This document shows positions 1-5,693 of a stretch of 7,221 nucleotides of DNA, piece after piece. The stretch is from positions 1,110 through 8,330 of the forward strand of contig DJFO01000309.1 of NCBI GenBank assembly GCA_002432555.1, in the 5' to 3' direction. The stretch is from Marinagarivorans sp. UBA5870 (GTDB lineage Bacteria > Pseudomonadota > Gammaproteobacteria > Pseudomonadales > Cellvibrionaceae). The notes under the pieces were generated by a model. That model saw only the letters and a list, made by a program, of their open reading frames with translations, searched no databases and was not told the DNA's origin. Made by a program: the position numbers and the translations under genes. Every line of letters starts with the position of its first letter. Position 1 is the stretch's first letter.

Positions 1-72
1 CCATAAAACCGGAACACCATAAAAAGGAGCGCGCCGGGAAGGCGTGTTCGTTGGACGGACAAAATAGCAGCC
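1..72. other. Leader upstream of tssM; end of upstream gene not resolved
   Basis: No gene can be assigned here. In-frame stop codons lie at 4-6 and 20-22 in two forward frames, so an upstream T6SS gene (tssL would be usual) could end at either. If it ended at 20-22, its last residues would be HKTGTP. A purine-rich AAAAAGGAG at 21-29 looks like a Shine-Dalgarno but lies 43 nt before the tssM start, too far to serve it directly. The octamer CCATAAAA occurs at 1-8 and again at 17-24. No promoter is evident. Confidence 0.4.
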
Positions 73-3000
73 ATGCAAAAGCTCAAAGCCTTTTTCACCA
101 ACCCCATCACCATCTCCGTGATCGGCCTGCTCGCCATTTCCCTGTTGATCTGGTTTGTCGGGCCGCACATCAAATTCGGCGACGACAACGCGGCCCCGCT
201 CGCCAGTGTCAACGTCCGTCTGGTTTGCATCATGGTCGCCCTGATGCTGTGGGGACTCAACAACCTCTGGCTCCAAGCGCGCAACAAAAAATCCAATAAC
301 GAATTGGTCGCCGGCCTGCAGGAGAGCAAGGACAGCCTGCGCCAGGACGGTTATTCCGAGCAGTCCGCGGAAGAAATGTTTCAGATCAACGAGCGTTTCA
401 ACCAGGCGCTCGATACCCTGCGGCGTTACAAGTTTAAGGGAGCCGGCGGCAATAAGGCTCTCTACGAACTGCCCTGGTACATCATCGTCGGGCCGCCCGG
501 CTCCGGCAAAACTACCGCTCTGATCAACTCCGGGCTGGAATTTCCTCTCGCCGATACGCTCGGCCGCGGCTCCCTCGCGGGGGTTGGTGGCACCCGCAAT
601 TGCGATTGGTGGTTCACCAATGAAGCCGTGCTGATCGACACCGCAGGTCGTTATACGACCCAGGACAGCCATAAGGTGGTCGACAGCAACGCGTGGGAGG
701 GTTTCCTGGAGCTGTTGCGCCGCAATCGCCGGCGCCGGCCGATCAACGGCGCGGTGATCGCCATCAGCCTGCAGGATCTGCTGATGCAAACCGAGGACGA
801 GCGCGCCCTGCAGGCCAAAACCATCCGCACCCGGCTCGATGAATTGATGGACAAGCTGCAGATCCGGTTTCCCGTTTACCTGGTCTTCACCAAGGCGGAT
901 CTGGTGAGCGGCTTCAGCGAGTTTTTCGAGGATTTCAGCCGCGAGGAGCGCGAGCAGGTTTGGGGTATTTCCCTGCCCGACGCCCCCCAAGCGGACAGCG
1001 CGCCGGACTTCGATCTGCTGCGCACGGAGCTGACTAATCTCACCCGCAACCTCTACTCCCGCGTGCTCGCGCGCATGCACCAGGAGCGGGACAGTAAACG
1101 GCGCGCCGCCATTCAGGGGTTTCCGCAGCAATTTGAAAACCTGCGGGGTATCGCTGAGCAGTTCGTCCGGCAGACATTTGCCTTCAACCGCTTCAAATTT
1201 CAGCCCTATTTGCGCGGAGTTTATTTCACCTCCGGTACCCAGGACGGCACGCCCATCGACCGGCTGATGGCGTCGGTGGCGGCCAATTTCGGTTTCGCCC
1301 GCGACGTGGCGCAGCTGCCGCACCAGCAGGGTAAAAGCTTTTTCCTTGGCAAACTCTTCCGCGAGGTGATTTTCCCGGAAGCGGAACTGGTCGGTTCCAA
1401 CGCCGCCTACGAGCGGACCATCCGTTGGTTGCAGCGTGGAGCCTACGCGCTCATGGTGCTGACCGTGGTCGGCCTCGGCCTGGTGTGGTCGGGCAGCGTG
1501 GTGCGTCATCGCGGGTTTATGGGGGAGGTGAACGCGCACGTCGAGGAGTTTGAGCTGGCGGAAGATAAGCTCGTGCAAGCCAACGACGACCTGCGCCAGA
1601 CCCTGCCACCCCTCAACGCTCTGTTCCAGGCCTCTCAGGTCTACGATCAGCAGGATCATCCCTGGCTTACCGGCCTCGGTCTCTATGACGTTCGCGTCGA
1701 CGCCAAAGCCGACGAAGCTTATATGCGAGAGTTGCGCACAGAACTGCTGCCGCGCCTGATCGCCAGCATGGAGGAGGAGCTCCAGCGCGGTTACGAAGGG
1801 CGCGACCTCTACGACACCTTCCGCATCTACATGATGTTCAAAAAAACCGACCATATGGAGACGGAGCGGGTGCGTGAGTGGTTTGTTCGCCACTGGGAGA
1901 CCGCGCTGCGCGGTGAGGGCTCGCGGCGCAAGGAGCTGGAGTTCCACCTCGGCAAATTGCTGAGCGAAATACCGCCGCCCTCGGAGTTGAACGCCCAGCT
2001 GGTGAAGGATACGCGCGCGCTCATATTGCGCGAGCCAGTCGCCCAGCGTGTTTATTCCCGCGTACGCACCAATCCCCTGTACACGCGGACAGTCGACCTG
2101 CTCGCCGCCTTTGGCGCGACCGTGCGCAACGCTTTTAAGATCGACAGCGAGATCACCCGCGCACTGCAAATTCCCGTGATGTTCACCAAGGAGGGGTATG
2201 ACAGTATCGACCTCTCCGCCGGCTCTCCTTTGGTGGCCGACATAGTGAACGAGCGCTGGGTGCTCACCGATGATGAAAACGCAAAGATCGATTTTATCCA
2301 AGAGGACCTGGACGAGGTCAGTAAACAGGTGAAGGATTTGTACCTCACCGAATATATTCAGGTGTGGGACCAGGTCTTCAAACAATTCACCGTGGCGGAA
2401 TTCCGCAACCTCAACCACGCGGAAGAGGTGCTGGCGACCATGGTGGATCCGGTCTATTCGCCGCTGGCCTCCATCCTGCAGGTCGGTCAGCTCAACACGC
2501 AGCTGCAACCGCCCAAAGAGGAAATTGAAGACTTGGCGGCGAAGAACAAAAAAGGCGGCAAGCTGGTGCAGGCGGCGACCGCCGCCGTCATCGACCAATA
2601 CGAGGGCACCAAAGTCGATCGCCACTTCCGCGATCTCAATGCGCTGGTCGCTGAAAGCAAAACCGGCCCCGCCCCAGTGGCGACTATTTTGCAAAAAACC
2701 CAGGGCCTGAAGGATTTCATGACCGATCTCGCCATAAGTCCGGAACCGGGGCAGCAGGCTTTCACGCTGGCGCGCGGGCGGTTCGACGCAGGCGCGGGCA
2801 ACGCGATCACCGATCTGCGCGCTTACTCCCAATCTCTGCCGGAGCCGGTGCGCCAGTGGCTGGATAGCCTCGCAGATCAGAGCTGGAAAATCATGCTCGA
2901 CGCAGCGCGGGTATATGTGGACACCGAGTGGCGCAACCAGGTGTACCGCCCCTACAGTCAGTCGCTGCAGGGACGCTACCCCCTCAACCGCGCCTCCAAC

Positions 3001-3639
3001 GACGAAATGGCTCTGTTTGATTTCTCGGAGTTCTTCAAACCCGGCGGCACTATGGATACTTTCTATACGGAATTCATGGCGCCTTTTGTCACAAGCAATG
3101 GGGGCCTCCGCAACCGGGTAGTGGACAATTACACGCTCGGGTTTTCCGAAGAGGTGCTGCGGCAGGTCAATAATGCCCGCGCGATCAAAAACATTTTTTA
3201 CCGCGAAAGCCCCGACAGTATCTCCGTCACCATGGAATTGCGGCCGCGCGCTATGGACGAGCGGGACGCCCGCTTTACGCTGGACGTCGGTGAAGAGCGC
3301 CTGACCTACAATCACGGTCCCAAATTGTGGAAGACCGTGCGGTGGCAGGCCAACCAGGACAATATGCAAGTGCGCATGGTGTTCGAAGACCTGCAAGGCA
3401 GTCAGTACGATCGCGCATTCCAGGGCGGCTGGGCGTGGTTTCGGCTACTCGATGCCTCCTACGTGGAGAAGACCAGTCAGTCCAACACCTATCTCGTGAC
3501 CTTCTCCGCCGGCGACGAACGCGGCAATCAGCGGGACGCCCACAAGATCACCTATGAAGTCAAAACCAAAAGTGTCGACAACCCCCTGCGGCGGGATGTG
3601 CTCAATGCGTTCCGCGCGCCGGACTCCATAACGCCATGA
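73..3639 (+). CDS. tssM: Type VI secretion system membrane subunit TssM (IcmF family)
   Basis: TssM is the large inner-membrane protein of the T6SS membrane complex. With TssL and the lipoprotein TssJ it anchors the baseplate and spans the periplasm. At 1188 residues it has normal family length. Two membrane segments lie near residues 14-30 and 47-67 and a third near 456-477. Between the second and third is the cytoplasmic NTPase domain: Walker A GPPGSGKT (140-147), switch/Walker B LIDTAG (187-192) and TKAD (273-276), all intact. The family motif YFTSGTQDGTPIDRL is at 384-398. From about 480 onward the chain is the periplasmic IcmF region, ending in the C-terminal IcmF domain (about 1040-1150) with YNHGP at 1079-1083, which is expected to contact TssJ. 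ATG 73 is the first usable start in frame after the stop at 4-6 and gives the typical short cytoplasmic N-terminus, but no good Shine-Dalgarno precedes it. It is probably the last structural T6SS gene before the regulators. NTPase activity is inferred from the motifs only. Confidence 0.97.
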   Translation: MQKLKAFFTNPITISVIGLLAISLLIWFVGPHIKFGDDNAAPLASVNVRLVCIMVALMLWGLNNLWLQARNKKSNNELVAGLQESKDSLRQDGYSEQSAEEMFQINERFNQALDTLRRYKFKGAGGNKALYELPWYIIVGPPGSGKTTALINSGLEFPLADTLGRGSLAGVGGTRNCDWWFTNEAVLIDTAGRYTTQDSHKVVDSNAWEGFLELLRRNRRRRPINGAVIAISLQDLLMQTEDERALQAKTIRTRLDELMDKLQIRFPVYLVFTKADLVSGFSEFFEDFSREEREQVWGISLPDAPQADSAPDFDLLRTELTNLTRNLYSRVLARMHQERDSKRRAAIQGFPQQFENLRGIAEQFVRQTFAFNRFKFQPYLRGVYFTSGTQDGTPIDRLMASVAANFGFARDVAQLPHQQGKSFFLGKLFREVIFPEAELVGSNAAYERTIRWLQRGAYALMVLTVVGLGLVWSGSVVRHRGFMGEVNAHVEEFELAEDKLVQANDDLRQTLPPLNALFQASQVYDQQDHPWLTGLGLYDVRVDAKADEAYMRELRTELLPRLIASMEEELQRGYEGRDLYDTFRIYMMFKKTDHMETERVREWFVRHWETALRGEGSRRKELEFHLGKLLSEIPPPSELNAQLVKDTRALILREPVAQRVYSRVRTNPLYTRTVDLLAAFGATVRNAFKIDSEITRALQIPVMFTKEGYDSIDLSAGSPLVADIVNERWVLTDDENAKIDFIQEDLDEVSKQVKDLYLTEYIQVWDQVFKQFTVAEFRNLNHAEEVLATMVDPVYSPLASILQVGQLNTQLQPPKEEIEDLAAKNKKGGKLVQAATAAVIDQYEGTKVDRHFRDLNALVAESKTGPAPVATILQKTQGLKDFMTDLAISPEPGQQAFTLARGRFDAGAGNAITDLRAYSQSLPEPVRQWLDSLADQSWKIMLDAARVYVDTEWRNQVYRPYSQSLQGRYPLNRASNDEMALFDFSEFFKPGGTMDTFYTEFMAPFVTSNGGLRNRVVDNYTLGFSEEVLRQVNNARAIKNIFYRESPDSISVTMELRPRAMDERDARFTLDVGEERLTYNHGPKLWKTVRWQANQDNMQVRMVFEDLQGSQYDRAFQGGWAWFRLLDASYVEKTSQSNTYLVTFSAGDERGNQRDAHKITYEVKTKSVDNPLRRDVLNAFRAPDSITP

Positions 3640-3660
3640 GGCACCCCGACCCGGGGTGCC
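3640..3660 (+). other. Perfect hairpin directly after the tssM stop codon
   Basis: The arms GGCACCCC (3640-3647) and GGGGTGCC (3653-3660) are exact reverse complements with a 5-nt loop GACCC, starting at the base after the TGA stop. The stem is very GC-rich, but no run of T follows, so it is not a standard intrinsic terminator. It lies 40 nt before the tagF start and leaves the tagF ribosome binding site free. It could stabilise the 3' end of the tssM message, slow RNA polymerase, or mark an RNA-processing point. The structure is seen directly; the role is inference. Confidence 0.55.
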
Positions 3661-3687
3661 CGGCCCATGGACACAGCGGCTTGATTC

Positions 3688-3693
3688 AGGAGG
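3688..3693 (+). promoter_or_regulatory. Strong Shine-Dalgarno that fixes the tagF start
   Basis: AGGAGG lies 7 nt before ATG 3701. It supports that ATG over the in-frame GTG at 3656, which lies inside the hairpin arm and would add 15 residues unlike the family N-terminus. It is the best ribosome binding site among the three T6SS genes here; tssM and pppA have weak or distant ones. Confidence 0.8.
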
Positions 3694-3700
3694 GAGACGC

Positions 3701-4438
3701 ATGAACTCCAGCACCCAAAGCACCGGCCTGTTCGGTAAGTTGCCGGCCCACGGCGATTTCCTGCACCGCAACCTGCCGACCAAGTTCATCAACGAATGGG
3801 ACAGCTGGCTGCAGACCTTTATCGGCAGTACCCAAGAGCGGTTGGGGGAATCCTGGTTGGAGATCTACCTCACCAGCCCGATCTGGCGGTTTTGCCTCTC
3901 GGCCGGGGCCCTGGACAGCAATGCCTGGGCGGGGGTCGTATTGCCGAGCGTCGACCGTGTCGGACGCTATTTTCCGTTTTCGGTGCTGCGCAAGCTGCCT
4001 GAGGGTGCGAGCCTCGCGGGGTTTATCGTCCACCAGCGCGCCTGGTTTGAGGCGGTCGAAGCGCTGGCGTTGCGTGCGCTGGATGGCCAGTTGCCGGTTG
4101 ACCGGCTGGTGGAAGAGCTCGGCCGGCTCAGCCTCGGTGCTGCGGACGGTTACCTGCTGCAGGGCCGAGCCAATCCCGACGCGGGCGTGGTGGTCGATCT
4201 CGACCTGGCGCAGCCGGATCCGGGCGCCGCCCTGCCCCACCTGCTCGATGCTTTTGTCGCCAGCACTTTTAACAGCTACAGCGTTTGGAGCACCAGTGGC
4301 TCTGACCGGGTTGAGCCCTGCCTTTTCGTCACCCCGGGCATGCCGCCCGCAGCGGGCGGTGCCGCCCTGCTCGACGGACTTTGGGAACATTGGGAATGGT
4401 CTGTGCCGGTGCGGCCGCTGGCCGCGAGCGGGAGCTGA
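3701..4438 (+). CDS. tagF: T6SS-associated protein TagF (post-translational repressor)
   Basis: This 245-residue cytoplasmic protein belongs to the TagF family (DUF2094, BMA_A0400-type). In Pseudomonas aeruginosa and Agrobacterium, TagF holds the T6SS off by acting on the forkhead protein Fha, independently of threonine phosphorylation. Visible family signatures are GLFGKLPAHGDFLHRNLP (9-26), an aromatic block WLEIYLTSPIWRF (52-64), LPSVDRVGRYFPF (81-93) and a C-terminal segment YSVWSTSGSD (193-202) followed by GMPPAAGGAALLDGLW (213-228). The length is normal and the gene looks intact, with no signal peptide or membrane segment. It follows tssM after a 61-nt gap containing a hairpin and precedes pppA by 11 nt, so tagF and pppA are very probably co-transcribed. 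In some bacteria TagF and PppA are fused in one protein; here they are separate. The family assignment is firm. Repressor function is taken from relatives. Confidence 0.93.
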   Translation: MNSSTQSTGLFGKLPAHGDFLHRNLPTKFINEWDSWLQTFIGSTQERLGESWLEIYLTSPIWRFCLSAGALDSNAWAGVVLPSVDRVGRYFPFSVLRKLPEGASLAGFIVHQRAWFEAVEALALRALDGQLPVDRLVEELGRLSLGAADGYLLQGRANPDAGVVVDLDLAQPDPGAALPHLLDAFVASTFNSYSVWSTSGSDRVEPCLFVTPGMPPAAGGAALLDGLWEHWEWSVPVRPLAASGS

Positions 4439-4449
4439 TAGAAACCGCT

Positions 4450-5205
4450 ATGAGCGACAATACTTTTCGCCGTCCCATCGATTGGCGCTGTGGTGCGCGG
4501 ACCGACGTGGGCGCGGTGCGGCAGGTCAATGAAGATGCGGTGATCATGCGCGCCGAAATTGGTTTATGGGCAGTCGCCGATGGCATGGGCGGTCACCACA
4601 TGGGCGACGTGGCCAGTCGCATGATTGTTGAAGCCCTTCAACAAGCGGAGTCGGCGGACCGCCTGCCGGATTTCGTCGACGGCGTGGAGGCTTGCCTGCT
4701 CGAGGTGAACCAGCGCATCCTCGACTACGCGGATGTGATGTTCGATAAGGCGACCATTGGCAGCACCCTGGTGGCGCTGCTAATCCGCGACCGGGCGGGT
4801 GTTTGTCTGTGGGCCGGCGACTCGCGTCTATATCGGCTGCGCAACCAGCAGTTGACGCAGTTATCGCGCGACCACAGTCACGTGCAGGAGCTGATCGAGA
4901 TGGGCGCCCTCGACCCGCAAGCCGCCGCGAGCCACCCGCGGGCCAACGTGATCACCCGCGCCCTGGGTGCCGATGAAGAAGGCTTTGTTGACATCAACGT
5001 ATTCAGCACCCAGATCGGCGACACCTTTATGTTGTGCAGCGACGGTCTCTACAACACGGTCGACGAGCGCGATATCACCCGGGCCCTCGCTGGGCGCGAC
5101 GCCCAGCAGATCGCCGAGGACCTGGTGCAAATGTCGCTGGCGCGCGGTGCGCCGGACAATGTTTCCGTGGTGGTGATCAAAGGCGAACCGGGTAGATTTA
5201 ATTGA
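4450..5205 (+). CDS. pppA: PP2C-family serine/threonine phosphatase PppA (Stp1-like) of the T6SS
   Basis: This 251-residue cytoplasmic, metal-dependent protein phosphatase carries all canonical PP2C motifs: RQVNEDA (24-30), DGMGG (44-48), GSTL (104-107), WAGDSRLY (121-128), SDGL (197-200) and PDNVSVVVI (235-243). The metal-binding aspartates D29, D44, D198 and D236 are all present, so it should be active. In P. aeruginosa H1-T6SS, PppA reverses PpkA-dependent phosphorylation of Fha1 and switches firing off; its position right after tagF supports that role. The start is ATG 4450, 11 nt after the tagF stop. The frame is open further upstream, but that region lies inside tagF and precedes the normal PP2C N-terminus. 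The closest Shine-Dalgarno-like GGAG is at 4431-4434 inside the tagF end, a long 15 nt from the ATG, so translation is probably coupled to tagF. The matching kinase gene does not follow in this window. Confidence 0.95.
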   Translation: MSDNTFRRPIDWRCGARTDVGAVRQVNEDAVIMRAEIGLWAVADGMGGHHMGDVASRMIVEALQQAESADRLPDFVDGVEACLLEVNQRILDYADVMFDKATIGSTLVALLIRDRAGVCLWAGDSRLYRLRNQQLTQLSRDHSHVQELIEMGALDPQAAASHPRANVITRALGADEEGFVDINVFSTQIGDTFMLCSDGLYNTVDERDITRALAGRDAQQIAEDLVQMSLARGAPDNVSVVVIKGEPGRFN

Positions 5206-5312
5206 TACCTGGCGAAATGCCGAGGGCACGCCGCGGAGGAAACATCGCTCTTCGCCGCTCGCCCGGTATTCTTGACCCTTTTTAGACTGGCGTAATTGCA
5301 CTAAGGAGTCTT
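5206..5312 (+). other. Spacer between pppA and the small gene
   Basis: This is a 107-nt non-coding gap. GGCGAA (5211-5216) and TTCGCC (5251-5256) are complementary, with a further TACC (5206-5209) and GGTA (5265-5268), so a loose imperfect fold is possible. A T5 run at 5279-5283 has no proper stem directly before it. No convincing terminator or promoter is visible, so read-through from pppA into the small gene is possible. Confidence 0.35.
5303..5308 (+). promoter_or_regulatory. Shine-Dalgarno of the 71-aa gene
   Basis: AAGGAG ends 4 nt before ATG 5313. The spacing is slightly short, but the match is strong. It is the main support that the short frame is translated. Confidence 0.7.
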
Positions 5313-5528
5313 ATGTCAGAAGTTCATTATTCCGGCCTGTTGCGACAGATGGTGCAGGATTATCTGGCGCATCGCATCGACCGCGGCGAATATCTCGCCC
5401 GGCGGCGCAGCCTGCTGGAGCGCATCGACCGGGAGTGGAACGGCTCGCGGGACGGTCCGCGTACCGGTTCCGCCATCGATCCTCGGCACGGCGATCCGGC
5501 CGACATTACCCTGATCCCCAAGCGGTAG
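5313..5528 (+). CDS. Small charged helical protein, SHOCT-like, function unknown
   Basis: This 71-residue protein is not recognised as a named family. It has no signal peptide, membrane segment or cysteine, so it is presumably cytoplasmic. Residues about 7-44 are compatible with two amphipathic helices. The stretch RIDRGEYLARRRSLLERID (21-39) follows the same pattern as SHOCT-type helical hairpins: a turn, then I-D-x-x-E-Y/F, basic residues and L-L. From about 43 on, the chain is rich in G, D, P and R and is probably disordered, ending in DITLIPKR. The strong Shine-Dalgarno and codon use like its neighbours support a real gene. It follows pppA on the same strand after 107 nt, which hints at a T6SS-linked adaptor or regulatory role, but this is only guilt by association. 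It could equally be an unrelated small oligomerising protein. The domain resemblance is judged by eye. Confidence 0.75.
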   Translation: MSEVHYSGLLRQMVQDYLAHRIDRGEYLARRRSLLERIDREWNGSRDGPRTGSAIDPRHGDPADITLIPKR

Positions 5529-5693
5529 CCCGCCGCTCTCGCCGCTCTGCCAAAATTTAACCCATAAATTAATGGCGCTCTCAGCCTTAACAACGCGGTT
5601 GATTTCTCCGGCCCGAATTCACGTAAAATCGCTGCGGGTGAAACAATGGCGGCTGGGCGAATTTGCGACAGCTGCAAAAGGATACTTGGCATT
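5529..5693 (+). other. Intergenic region before tpsB
   Basis: This is a 165-nt spacer with several small structures. GCCGCTCT is repeated at 5532-5539 and 5541-5548. A short hairpin AGCGG (5521-5525)/CCGCT (5533-5537) spans the stop codon of the small gene, without a T tract. An AT-rich inverted repeat AATTTA (5554-5559)/TAAATT (5565-5570) is the least GC-rich spot in the window. CAAC-GCG-GTTG (5591-5601) is a short palindrome next to a possible -35 element. No clear intrinsic terminator is present. Confidence 0.4.
5599..5629 (+). promoter_or_regulatory. Candidate sigma70-type promoter for tpsB
   Basis: TTGATT (5599-5604) and TAAAAT (5624-5629) resemble -35 and -10 boxes, but the 19-nt spacer is longer than the usual 17. 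Transcription would start about 60 nt before the tpsB ATG. The palindrome CAAC-GCG-GTTG (5591-5601) overlaps the -35 box and could be an operator. This is a weak consensus match and should be read as a candidate only. Confidence 0.25.

Noticed and set aside
51..299. 82-codon frame starting at a TTG before tssM
   Set aside because: It runs through the tssM N-terminal coding region in another frame, its composition is rich in H, R and Q, and it has no supporting ribosome binding site at proper spacing.
3656..3700. GTG start for tagF at 3656
   Set aside because: It lies inside the hairpin arm without a ribosome binding site, while ATG 3701 has AGGAGG 7 nt upstream and begins at the expected family N-terminus.
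3686..4390. Long open frame (234 codons) on the minus strand opposite tagF
   Set aside because: It is antisense to a clear tagF gene in GC-rich DNA, where long shadow frames are expected. Its translation is low-complexity and rich in R, A and Q, with no recognisable family.
4381..4449. Upstream extension of pppA from a TTG within tagF
   Set aside because: The extra 23 residues have no PP2C similarity and would overlap tagF by 58 nt. ATG 4450 gives the normal N-terminus.
3921..4532. Plus-strand frame of 203 codons overlapping tagF and pppA
   Set aside because: It overlaps two strongly supported genes in another frame. The translation is rich in R, S, C and W, typical of an out-of-frame reading.
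5272..5298. TTGACC/TAATTG as a promoter for the 71-aa gene
   Set aside because: The spacer is only 15 nt and the -10 match is poor. A transcript would start at or inside the Shine-Dalgarno at 5303-5308.
5521..5537. AGCGG/CCGCT hairpin at the end of the 71-aa gene as an intrinsic terminator
   Set aside because: The stem is only 5 bp and no run of T follows it.
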